This document shows, piece by piece, positions 1 to 12,000 of a stretch of 64,000 nucleotides of DNA. Position 1 is the stretch's first letter. Every line of letters begins with the position of its first letter. The position numbers and the translations under genes were made by a program. The stretch spans positions 744,001-808,000 of the forward strand of contig JBAJFE010000015.1 in NCBI GenBank assembly GCA_037903355.1. The letters run 5' to 3'. Below the pieces are notes generated by a model. The model was not told the DNA's origin. It searched no databases and saw nothing but the letters and a program-made list of their open reading frames with translations. The DNA comes from Trichuris trichiura (Eukaryota > Nematoda > Enoplea > Trichinellida > Trichuridae).

Positions 1-1223
1 TAGAATTGTCAAAATATCGAAACTCAAAATACTGAAAGTCATAATATGACTCTGTATTTTGACCGCGCGGAAATAAAACATTTGGTTTTTCCAGCTTCGC
101 TATTTCGACCATTCGTTCTTTCGACTTTCGGCATTTCAACTTTTGGGTTTATGTTTTCCACCGCTCAAAATGACCATGTAAAAGGAGTGCACCTAATGCA
201 TACGCTTTCTGTTCTTATCAAAAAAAGGTTAGCTAAATTATAGCATTAGTGCGGCATGGAGTTAGCTCTGCCCTACCTTTGTAAGCATTTGAATTAACTG
301 CAAAAACAGACATCTATTGTAAACCCTTTCTGACTTCTGTATTCTAAAAATCCTGAAAAGCCTTCCCCATTGTATTTAGGTTTTGAAAATAGAACGTTCT
401 TTAACAGCCGAAAAAGATTCCATGTCTTTTTGTTTTACGAATGGATCCGTTTTTAGTTTAGCAAAACTCGGGAAGCTTTCTGGACAAATCTTCTTGAGAT
501 TTAATCAATTAAAAAAGGGGATTTATTTGTAATATAGGAAACTATGAAACTGTTGTGATACTATCTATTGCTGAATATTTTTATAGAGAATTTCCTGCCT
601 CCATACCTTTCATGTGGACGCATGAATGAGCATTGGTACTTTTCGGCTGTTTGCTTAGGCAGCAAAAAATGCTGGTATTTCATCTTACTAACCAAGTATT
701 ACTTGAAGACAAGAGCAGAGAGCATGCAAAGCCGTTTCGCGAGCATATAAGAGAAGGATGTAAAGCCGTTTCTCGTCCTGGTTTTTGAGCTTGCTTAAAG
801 GTCATAAAAAGGTTTGGTCGGAAAGGCTAGCATAGATGTAAAGTGCTGCGATTTCAGAGCGTTGAAAGGGAGCGTCTAACATTAAGCAAAATGCCTGCGG
901 TGACTTGTTTATTAAGCAGGTCTAGTTTCATGTTCCATCGATGCACTTGTTTTGCCAAGTCGCTTCGAGGTTGCCAAAAATAATTTTCAACAACCTTCAT
1001 CACCTGGGAAAGACCTAACTAGTCAAAATTCTTTCAAAGGAAAATATCTACTTAGCGTCAATTGCATTTATTCAACACTTACTTCGAAATACCGTTTTTG
1101 CTTTATTCACTGCTTAGTTCCCGGAATTGTCAATGGAGCTTAGGGAAACATACATTTGTTGAGCAGGTTTGGTGCGTACGTTTGAAGTTTAGTCTAACGC
1201 ATATTTCAGCTGATGTATTTTCC
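1..1223. other. no gene recognised
   Basis: AT-rich sequence with only short open frames. No domain, RNA gene or repeat was recognised. Confidence 0.6.
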
Positions 1224-1620
1224 AATTGATTACGATTGATAGTAGATCTTCAGATTCACAGGTTTGGCCTGTTGGATGTATCTGTAAGTAAACTTCAAAA
1301 TGCCCTACCAACGGATGGATGTGCAAATTGTAAGAGAAAATACAGAACAATTTGTATACCGTACGTTTCGGAACTGCTCGTGTTCCGTCGTCAGCAGTGT
1401 TGGGGAGAGAAAAAACGGAATACGAGCAGTTCCGAAACGTACGGTATACAAATTGTTCTGTATTTTCTCTTACAATTTGCTCATCCATCCGTTGGCAGGG
1501 CATTTTGAAGTTTACTTACAGATACATCCAACAGGCCAAACCCGTGAATCTGAAGATCTACTATGAAACTATTCAAGCCTGTTAAAAGACATCCTGTCTT
1601 TTGAAAAATTGATTACGATT
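1224..1620. mobile_element. hairpin insertion A (150-bp arms) flanked by a 14-bp direct repeat
   Basis: The direct repeat aattgattacgatt occurs at 1224-1237 and 1607-1620. Between the copies are inverted arms at about 1239-1388 and 1415-1564, identical except for about four positions, around a 26-nt loop. The remaining 42 nt (1565-1606) are single copy. Read on the minus strand they form a leader ending agtttc directly before the arm start atagtag. The leader has its own small hairpin (aaaagac/gtctttt). The open frames across the arms mirror one another and are not genes. The layout matches the elements at 33.5, 39.6 and 63.0 kb. An RNA from this locus would fold into a 150-bp duplex. Confidence 0.8.
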
Positions 1621-3018
1621 AGTAAATTTACAAAGAACTGTATTATTCCTAGTTAGAGAAATGTAGAACTTTGCGAAACGTTTGAAACTTCAGAAGAACG
1701 ATTTGTACTTTTGTTAATAATTTCAGGATATGCAATCAGTTTCAGCTTTGCGGCTTGTTATCCCCAACGAGAAAACGAAAGTGCGAATTTTCTCTTCTCA
1801 TTAAAACAAGCACGATGCATTGCAGCTCAAACTTAATATGCAGGAACACTTACCAAAAAAAATTAATGTACAGTTAACGTGATGCAAAGGATCCTTGGTT
1901 CTTTTTTGCTGTTGCCCCCCCCCCCAGACATACAGTAATTCGCAGAAATAAACAATGGAAAGTAGGTATACCAAGCCACCAACAAACAAGGCGAGCTATA
2001 ATAATCATGGCAACAGCGAAATTTTGAAAAACGTTCTTTTCACAGCGCGGGGCGTCTGTTACGTTGCTAAAAAGCCCAATAGTGACTGTAGGAGCGTTTA
2101 ACTTACTTTATATTGTTTGCTTCTGCGGCTTACTGCATGTATAAGGGGCAATAGGAAAAAAGATTCGTAAATTTAGACTAAAGATTTATGAGTGAAATTT
2201 AAATGTTGCAACTTAGGCGACAATTGCTTTCATAAACAAAATGGGCGAACTATTTAAAATGACGCGTTTGCAGCAGGCAACTTGTACAGAAACCATTTGA
2301 GTTTCTTCAATCTATGATTAGAACCTGACATAGGTGTTCGTTTTGTAAATCTTCTATGTTTTACGCAATACTTGAAATTTACCTAAGTATTTTTCATTTT
2401 AGCGGGCAACGTGGCTGCCATGCTGCTGCTGTTGTTGCATATATGTACGCGGTTTATCGCGCATGGATACTATGGCATGTTCCTTGTTCTGAAAGAATAA
2501 AAATGACATAGAGGTAGAGAGTGGATGTTGTGTTGACCAGCTTCACATTTGAAATCCAGATATTTTGGACGAAAGGTAAATAGCGGTAAACATGAATTCA
2601 TGAGCCAACGATATGTACACATTTTTGAATTTTCTCTATTTTCACGCTGCCTTTTTCGTCCGATTCAGCTAAACTTGAGTATGCCTAAGCAAAATACGCG
2701 TAAGATAGATGTTAGGCAGCAGTATGTTTTCATCTACTAAAATCATGAATTTTTTAACGCAACGAGATAAACATTGTGGAGCATTCAGCTCGGACCTCAT
2801 TCCCGTTCACAATGTGAATAACGGTGATTTTTACTTTGCTGTAATAACAATAAGGTTACGACAGAGTTTAAGCAGGGATGACGTTAATCAAGTGTAAATA
2901 TTTGATTCTGCATAGTTCTTTTAGAGAACAGCAGCAGTGCTTTTAAATAGTATGCTTTCTTTTGTAGGAGAATGAACTTTTATGCCGAAGATGTGCTCTT
3001 AAACGAAAAATGAGAGCA
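1621..3018. other. no gene recognised
   Basis: Only short frames, a C-homopolymer run near 1915 and a small CTG/TTG stretch near 2423. No coding or RNA gene supported before the tRNA. Confidence 0.6.
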
Positions 3019-3091
3019 AGGCCTCGACGGGATTCGAACCCGTGATCTTCGGTTTACGAGACCGACGCCTTAGCCACTTGGCCACGAAGCC
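3019..3091 (-). tRNA. tRNA-Thr (anticodon CGU)
   Basis: The minus strand folds into a full cloverleaf. The 7-bp acceptor stem is GGCTTCG with CGAGGCC (one G-T pair). The D arm contains the A-box-like TGGCCAAGTGG. The anticodon stem TCGGT/ACCGA closes the loop CTCGTAA, giving anticodon CGT, which reads ACG (Thr). The T arm ACGGG-TTCGAAT-CCCGT contains the B box GGTTCGAATCC. There is no intron and CCA is not encoded. A run of five T on the transcribed strand (plus-strand 3006-3010) lies just past the 3' end and fits a Pol III terminator. It stands alone, about 3 kb from the nearest protein gene. No disruption is visible, so it is probably functional. Confidence 0.95.
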
Positions 3092-6042
3092 AGCGAATGG
3101 GTGCTCAGAGGCTAATGTAATGCCCTGTTCAAAGTGTTCATTAACCACATACACTGTCTTATTCTAACGATTGCTTTTATACAGCCGTGCTTCTGCGAGT
3201 TTCAAAAGCACAAAACAGTCAGCTGTCAAAATTTTTTCAATGCTTACATTTGTCATTACACTTTATAAGTGAGAAATTATTAGCAGATTGGCGCTCCTAG
3301 CTGTCAGCTTGTCTGAATTTCTTCGTGCTAGGCGCTGTATTTGGTGGATCCCGCTGAGGTACTTCTTGTTCCAAGTTTTCAATTTTCCATTGCTCGGTGT
3401 CTTAGAAAGCGGACTGTTTCTTTTGTGGAACACGTTCATGAAATATTGATTATTCACATTCTGATAGGATACCATTGCAAACCACGGACTAATGGTAAAA
3501 CATGCTTAACCGCGCAGGTTAGTACTGATCTTCATCAGGCAGTTTCCCGTGCGACTTGCACTTGAAAGTCAGGGAATTCTTTGATAAAAATCAGTGGCAC
3601 AACCAGTTGTCTCATCAAACCGGCACCTCTGTCTATTTGAACTGGGCCCCGAGGAATCGTGTCGCTGAATGGAAGTGCGACAAAAAGTGGGGCAGAGTGG
3701 ATCTACAATTACCAGTCCGTAGGCGCTGACAGGAAGTAGGGTAGAGACGGTCTCAAAGTAACAAGTACAAATGCTCTTTGAGTTTGAACAGTGGACCAGA
3801 ACATCTTCCTGATAAATCAACGGTAAAACGTATTTTCATCTTCAATAGAAAACAGACATTCTCTTCCTGGAGGTATAATGAAAGTAGCAACTGTTGCGCA
3901 TGTTGATTTAAAGCATAAATCATTTCTCCATATCGACTCCTCATTGAACATAGCCCAGGTCATCAATTGCTCGATTCGCATACCCGCCTGGTACTTCTAT
4001 CATTGTCTTAAGAAAGGTCGATTTGTTAGATTCAGCTGGCGGAAACCTTTGGTAGGTTACACGCAAGCTGTCGCTTCCTTTGTATGCATAGTTTTCAACT
4101 TCATTCAAGCTTTTTATTATCGACTGGCAAATTAGATTGAACTCTTAATTCTCTCTAGCCATACTTTGTTTGGAGACAGTTGGCTTTTTCTGTCAGTTTT
4201 CTACTGACATAGCCTTCCAACTGTGCGCCTTGGTGAAGCGGCATCTGTCTGTTGACAAGGGCACGTGTTTCATCCTTGGCCGTTGTCATCGCTTCCTGCT
4301 GTCATCACTGACAATCCCGGCCTCTATGCGCTGGTTGATTCAGGATTCAAAGGGATCCTGAGTGCCAACAGAAGGTCAGCTTCATTTGCTTTATCATGTA
4401 TTCTGTATTCACCAAGGTTACTGCGGGGTTTCAGACTTTGCTTGGTCACTTTTCTTTGGCGCAGATTTGGGAAAAAAGTTTAAAAATTCCACCGAACAAG
4501 AAAGTGAAGCAGGAAAGCTACCATATAATTTACTTCATTCTAGTCAGGCATAGATTGACAAAATTTTAGACTTTGAATGTCGAGCATCTTGTTTTCTTTT
4601 CGTCCCAACAAGCTGCTAGAAACGACTACTATCTACTGCTCATATGTCATCAGGCATCTCAACTGCGAGCATTGTCGACTTGGGTTTCGAAGTAAGAACG
4701 TTCAAGACTGTCCAGTTTTTCGAGGAGGTATTGTTCCAACGTCCGGTGGTGATGGGAAAGGCTTGAAAAGTCGAGTACTCTCCCATCTACCTGAATGCAA
4801 CTTGACCTGCGCTCTTCCACCCTTTTGGAAAGTATAACTGCCGCAAGCGTTTTAAGCTTGCTCGCTATAAGAAGCCCTGCCCCAAGCCATTCTCAGCAGA
4901 CATTGTCTTGGCGTAGGTTGAATTTCCATTCGTTACTTGGATGCATTTTTATTTGCCTATCCGCTTTCTGCCTTCTGGGAGAAGCGTTAGCTTTTCGCTG
5001 ATAGTGTTCGAACGTCGACAGGCTTTTGATGCGACATAGCGTTTTGTTTAAGCTGAGGAAGTTCCGGCAACGCGACGACTGGTTCAGGGCTTCAGAATTC
5101 CACATCCTTGCGCATTGTTCAGTTTTCTCTTTCCTTCTCGACTAAATTGTCTTCCAGTGATTTGCTGTAAACTTAAAGCAACTTTTGAGCTCCAACTGCA
5201 TCACCGTCATATTAGGCACTAATATTTTATACAGAAATGATCTTTCTCCCCGATGGATCAGCTTCGTTCGCACAGGGCCTTTGACATTCACGTTCATTCA
5301 GTTGGCCGAGTCGCTGCTCTGGTGCGTGTAGTTAGTTTGCCTAAGTTACTTGAATATCTTACGAAGGCCCAGTTGAACGTCTAGCCATTGTTTAATAAGC
5401 TTCCATGTTGAGCGATAGCGCTGTTGCAATGTTGGCGACGTTCTCAGTCCATTTACAGCAGTAACGGCCGGTAATGACGCATCCTTTAGGAATGAACGCA
5501 ATTCCTTGCACTTTTGGCCTTTCCCCGAGCATCGCGGAGGTGACGAAATGGTACATAGATGCGACCAATGGAGTCGTGTTTGCCGTACAGTCAGAGAAAG
5601 CTCTTTGCGTAGGTGTTCTATTTGCATTTGTGTAAGCAGCAAAGTTGTTCAGCATGATGACATCGCAAGAAAGAACAATGAAATTTCCAGTTGTAAGGAA
5701 GGTAGTATCGTCAGCGCAAGACAGCGTGTTCGATTATTTGACAGGAATTGCTGGTTTAACTGATTTTGAAGTTTTCTAAAGGATCTATGCACCGTATTTG
5801 ATCAGACCGCCTTAACGTTGCTGGGCAGAAAGGGTACTTCAAAGGCGAACTCTGGACGTCGCCCACTTTGGCCCAAAGCGTAGTGCAATCTAACATCTAC
5901 CCTTTATCAATTCCAGTCTGAATGGCTTTTTAAATTCTCTTCGAGCACGTTATAACCTGTAGCAAATATGGTTTTAAACCTACCAAAGGACAAATCAACC
6001 ATTGTGAAATTGTATTAATAACTTAGTGAGGCTGTCAACTCT
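3092..6042. other. intergenic region between tRNA-Thr and the SORBS gene
   Basis: Apart from the doubtful transposase-like segment at 4250-4560, no supportable gene is present. Open frames of 85-98 codons on both strands at 5346-5763 overlap each other and are not recognised. Confidence 0.5.
4250..4560 (+). pseudogene. possible decayed transposase fragment (MULE-like)
   Basis: Two overlapping frames read YALVDSGFKGIL and then, shifted, LLYHVFCIHQGYCGVSDFAW followed by SLFFGADLGKK. The order resembles the MULE transposase core (VDGTFK, then Q-L-x-T-I-H, then P-L-V-Y-A-L-L), but a frame change and weak matches mean the call rests on pattern only. Flanking sequence at 3300-5760 has a coding-like, higher GC but no intact frame. 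It could equally be a decayed host gene or chance. Confidence 0.3.
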
Positions 6043-9000
6043 ATGGTTGAGCAAATAAACGAGCCATCGAAAAAGACAGAATCCAAATTCGGTTTGTTTG
6101 TTTTCGACTATCTGCCGTCGGCGACGTTCAGCGTGGCGCAGCTTTTGTTAGCCAAACACGAAGAACAAAAGACTGCCTCTTCTCGATTGGAAGGCAAAAA
6201 GCAATTGCCAAAATTTGCTTGTAGCTGTGCGTTCTCGGTGATATCTCCGACTGGTAGACGTTGACAGTTTAATAGTATTATTTTGTTGCGTATCATGCTC
6301 AGCTCGTTGGTCAGTTTGGGTCAGCGCGTTTGTGCCCTCATAAATGATTCAAGACCCAACGAGAAAACAGGGAAGATTCCTTCGCTTGAATGGAGGGGTT
6401 CCCGTCGTGGTCGCAGGGCCAAAGCGCTTCCCAGTAAACCAAGTCGTTTCTGTCAGCTTAATCTGTTCAAAAATGTAAAGCTTTTTTTTTTTACCTTGCA
6501 GAGGCAACAGAGATGGTCAGGGAGTCAGCTACCGTCAGCGGTGACGATCTGTTGGAATTGTCTAGACGGTCGTTGAATAGGGTGCCCACGGTTTGGGGCT
6601 CGAGATCTTTCGCAGCGCCCAGACGTTGGACACCAGTTCATTTTTCGCCTCTTTCACCCGGCGTTGCATGGTCGAATTACCGCAACTTCGAAACGGTGCA
6701 AAGTCTGCCTAGCACCCCGGTACCGCCGTCGTCGCCAACGTTCAGCGAACCAACACTGCCTGTTCTCGCTCTGAATGACAAAACATACGAGTATCCGCGT
6801 AGGGTGGTGACGTCTGAAGCTGACAGCAACGGCATTGCTTGCAATAGCAGGCCGTTTCGTCTACGTCCAATCGCGCATGGCTCAATTGGTAAGACAGAAA
6901 ATTTCCCATTTGGAGCGTTTCCGTATTGCTAATTTGCTTTACAATTCGCTGGCGCGAATTTCTGAACGGACCGCAGCGATGGCGGGAAATCAATGTTTAG
7001 AAGGGGCAATTGCTACTCGAATGCCTCTATTCCGGTCAACTTGAATAATTGGAATGTTGCCAAATCGATAAGCTTCATTGAAGCATGGCCAAGCGTCTCT
7101 TCAGTTCGAAATTTTCACCAAAAAGCGAACGGAAATGGATTAGCAAACAAAAGACCGCTTAACAGTGCAGTCGGGTTGGGGGCTTCTCAGGGGAAAATAC
7201 GTTCGATAGACTAAGCAATGCTATTCTGTGGCTCTTGTATACATTTTTGTTGTAATGAAATTTCATTTAGCGAACGGAAGAACATTCTTCAAACCAGCAG
7301 CCTGCGGTCTCGAAGCAATTCGCGAGGGAATTGAGTCGCGTAGATATTTCAGTAAGTGTCTGTTGTAATGGAGTGAAAAGTGTGACCATTCGGGGTGCAT
7401 GATTGAAAAATGCTAAGGACGCGGCTTTAATTAGTCACCGTTTGGATTGATTGAAAAGTATTGGAGAACTCTGCTTTTGCCGCACGATTCCACAGCATCA
7501 AGTTGAAAGTGACGTCTATCTCTCGGAGGGGGTTTTTCCAATCCGTCTGTCCGTCTGTGCTCGGTTGGTTGCCGAATTATTTGCCCATGATACCTGCTTA
7601 GCTGAACGAGGAAACAGCTTTTGCTGCCTTGTTGTTTTGTCGATGCAAAAGTGGAGATTTCATGTTGACAGTGCAACTTTACAACCGTCTACTAACGAGA
7701 CCGTCACCTTTGACCCAGTCTCAAGGGAAAGGTTTCTTTGCCCGCTGTTCTTGTGTTGTATCCTTGGTCGCCGCGATTCCGGTGCCAAAATGGCATCTTC
7801 ATCTTGCAATGGTAACTGGGTTGGCCAACAATTCTAGCGCTCGTTGAATGCACGTTTCAAGCTTGTATACTAACGCTTTGCTTGCAACCGCTTTTCTTGG
7901 GGTTCCCTCAGCACAGCTTTTGAATTGTCGTCACGTTGCAATTGTCAAATCGATTTTAAAAAGAAAACCTGCTTCATTCAGACAGTACTGATCCGTCGGT
8001 CAGTGCACACGTTGCCAATGCAGACGGGAGAAATAAATGGTCGCCAGTGGAGCCGAAAGAGGGAACATCGCATGTTGAACCTGTTAAGGCGGCCACCTTG
8101 ACGAGGGAAGCGGCGGGTGCGAAAATACAAAGGGAAAACGATGATGTTGATCTGAGAAGTATCTCTTCACATGGACGGCAACGATTGCGTTCTTGGAGCA
8201 ATCCAGGTACAAATCCGTATCAGAAATTACCAGGTTAGTTTTCTTTCTCTTTTCTAACTTAACCTTCTTCGGCAATCAGTCGAATACCTTATTTGTATGT
8301 AAGCTCAACCAAAAATTTGATGCGAATACAAAAAAGTGCATTAGTATAACCTGATTTTGTAAAGTTTTTGTAGGCTTAATCCGCACTTGGCAGTGCTTAG
8401 AATTTCCTCTTAATTCAACGTCTTTTCAAGCGCTGCGTAGTTTCTCATAGGGAACACTTTATTAGGCAGCAATCAAGTGTTTACGATTGTTTTGGGATAA
8501 CAAGTGATGGCGCAGTTCGGAATCAACGTTTGGGAGGCGCATTGTAGCGTAAGCAATTGTCCCGCGTGCTTCCGGGATAAAATTTTCTTCGATCTCGGCG
8601 GTTGGACCGAATGGAACTCTATCTTGGAAAGCTGTACGACTATTTAGCTGTTTCTTTATTAGATCGGCTGGATAATCAGAACTCGACGCGCGAAAAAAGT
8701 TGCAGAGCTTTGGAGCAGCTTTTTTCGCGGTCTTTCAGCTACACATTGCAGGCACACGTGCCGCCATGTGGCGTAACGATGCTTGGAATCTGCTTCGATT
8801 AGCTACTTTTTGAAAGTGCATTATCGCCCACTGTGTAATGAGATGTCTATCAAAGGAGGCGGTTGAGCTATCCCGGTTCCAGGCTAGCTAGAAAAGCAGC
8901 AAACTTGCTAACTCTAAGCGCCTTCATGTATTTCGACTCAGTCACCGAATTCGATTTGAATATTGCTATCCGGCACTTCATTTTCACCCTTAGATTAAGT

Positions 9001-12000
9001 CGCATATTTCTAGAAGGATTTGCAGTCTACTTACCCGTAAGACGGTTGCTTTTGTTGCTTGTGTGCTAAGCGCCATTAAAATTGCGGGAGTGAAGTGAAG
9101 CAAAGGTTGAGACTATTAGTTGCGTTCCCGCCGCGGAGCAGCAATTTGTTTGCCGTTTCTTTGCCAAGGACCGAAGCGCAAAAATTTACTGCTCCAAGCG
9201 TAAAAGTTGCGTTTTCCTACTCTCAACCGGCGGGTCCATTTGGCGCCAAGCGGCTGACTCGTTCGTCCCCTGGGGTGTAGACGCATAATCGTTTGATTCA
9301 CCATAGGTTAAGCACGACGGCGAAATCGTATAGTCGTAAAAGCAGGCAGAGGTTTTGTTTGATGTCGACCAATCATTCATCCTTTTTCCTCCCACTGGAA
9401 GGCTCAGCTAGGTCGAGCGAACGCAGGTGAAGGCGACATTATAGAGCAACATAAATAATCGCGTAAACAAAAAGTAATAATGATTCTCAGGATGCGCATT
9501 CGTTTTTGGTGCAGAGTAGATTATAAAAGTCATCACTACCAGGTGATTGTAGAACATACGAGTAAGTCATTTGATTAACGCGACTGCTTTTGCGTCGGTT
9601 TTTGGATTCCAAAACACTTCAGGATGTCGTGTTTTTTCGCGTTAACCAGCCAGCAGCGCGATCGTTCTCTCTTGCATGAGATTAATATTTTCAGCATCTA
9701 TAATGAGCTATGTCATGAATAGTTTCGTCTGAAACGGCATTTTCTATACTCTCCCGCTTCAAAAGGGACGAAAAAAGAAATTTAAATCCTGCTAGTTCAC
9801 CTTCAAGCGTCCGATGCTTTAGGGTCAACAAAGTTTTATATTTCGGCAATATTAATGTGAATAACTTGTATTTAATTGCAAGCCTATCAGCAGATGAGTA
9901 AAAACCTTTCGTGAGGTGTCCATGAAGCGCCTTGTCCCATTTCCAAATATCTTTTGCGTCCCTGTAAGGGTTTTCCTTTCTTATACTCATGGAACATGCT
10001 GTAATGTTTTTTGACAGTCGTTTCAGCTGCGTGTCTCTTTTTTCTACTCTTGTCAAATTGTTCCTCCCGGTCTCACTATCAACCAGTTTCTAAGGACAAG
10101 TTGTTTTACGCAGTTTTTGCATTCCCCGTTAAGTTCATCATGTCTTGAAAAAGAAGGAGCATATGCGTTTGTCAATTTACCTTGTAAACAAGGACTTTCA
10201 AGAATTTATCGTACTACTTACCTTTCACTTATTTTCAGTTGTTTTCGCAGCTGTATTACGCTGTTGCCTGCGGTAGTTTCCTTCGTAAGTCTCTGCTACA
10301 AGCGAGAGTGACAATACGTGCGTATCAGATTAGGCATTAAGTTCATATTGCAGTTGTTACATCCAGATTAGCATCCAAAGAATTATGTGCAGACGCCTGC
10401 AAGATTAGCACCCTAACTTGACTGTGATTTTTTTAAGTGTACAAATGCCTTTTGCATCTAAGACGTTTATTTGGAGTCCCTTTTATTCCTCGATGCGCAG
10501 AGTAGCCGGTTAAGATCCTAAATAGAGTGAAAAGACTTCGCGCAAACAGCAAAAAAATCGCCCAAAACTGCCTGCGATATTTTTTCTTTTGAAGATCGTA
10601 GTTTTTCCATCGATGGCGATGCAGTTGTATAGTCGAATTTTTCTGGAAACTTGCTGAGCAAACATTTCCAGCGTGTTTCAGTCTGAGACGCAAAAACGAT
10701 TTTCAAGCTTTTCCGCAGCATCTTTCGTGGACTCTCAATTTTCGCGCGGGTTTCTTTTCGTTTTAACGTTGGTGATATTGACTTAACGGACCAAGGACAC
10801 CATTCCCTAAAACTAATGCGCTTGAGCGAAAATGGGGCAGTTTATGCGTCAGCTTTTGCCTTAGGAAACCCCTAACGGGGTGCCATTTTTTCAAGAGGAA
10901 AAACTCTTAGCGGCATTACGCATTTCCAAAAAGCCTGAGCAACATTTTAAAAAAATCATATTTCTACCAAACGACTTAATGGAAAAACAGCAAATAGTTT
11001 TCGTTCTTTGCTATATAAACATTTTGATGTTGCTGAGGAATTGCCTATGGTTTAAGACCTCTCTCTCTGCTAACTCGCGCTTGCATCTTTACGGTGGAAT
11101 GGTAGTCAAAAGGCAGAGCGAAGCTCTGTTACTTTATTTAGCCAAAAATAATAATCTGGAATACTTGTTTACCCGATTGAGATAATGTGCTTATCCATTG
11201 TATTAGAGATAAACAACGCGTATACGTTCAGCGCAGGTAGATGTTACAATGCTCAAGCAAACTGTCACGTTGCAAGTAGCTGAAAGGAACCTACTCATCG
11301 ATTAGGCATATAAAGAAAGCGACTTCAAATGTTCCACCTCATGTTTAAAATGACTGCTGGTTTTATCAACCTTCCTTTCGCTGAGATTTCAGGTCATTAA
11401 GTGTTCTTTAAGGCAAAATTTTATTTGTTGTTTAAACTTGAATGAATGTAAAATTTTAACACGAAGCAGTAGAAGTTTTAGCAAGTACTTTATGTTATTT
11501 TAAATTCCATAGTTATCCCGCGCATGAACTTCAAAAGTATTATAAACGCTGACCTAAATAATGAACCTTTCGCATGAGCTTCCTGCTAACCTGGCTAGGC
11601 GCTTACTGCTTGAAACATCATGTTGATATTCCAAGCACACATTATTTATGCCAACAGAAGGTTTTCAATCATTTTCCTCTTGCGAATTTGGAAATAAAGG
11701 CAAGTCGGCTAGTAATAAAGAGTGATGTTGGCGCCTTAATCATTCCCTCCGATGACCACTAAAGTCAAGTAATTGTTCCCGTGTTGATCAGCTGGAAGAG
11801 ATGTATACGGAAGTGTCAACAAACCCATTAATAATAAATAACCTGATTCGAAATAAGCGCGATTGTGTACTACAGCTGCGAGTGGTATGTTTGATAAAAA
11901 CATCTGTTGTCTGGGTATTCACTGCCGTCAAAAATCAGCATGAATGATTTCTTCACAGCCCGAACGCGAGCATTTCAATTCCCTTGAGTAAGTTCTTCCT

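Noticed and set aside
1236..1585. Several mirrored open frames of 77-104 codons on both strands
   Set aside because: They arise from the inverted arms of hairpin element A, so each frame is duplicated in reverse; not genes.
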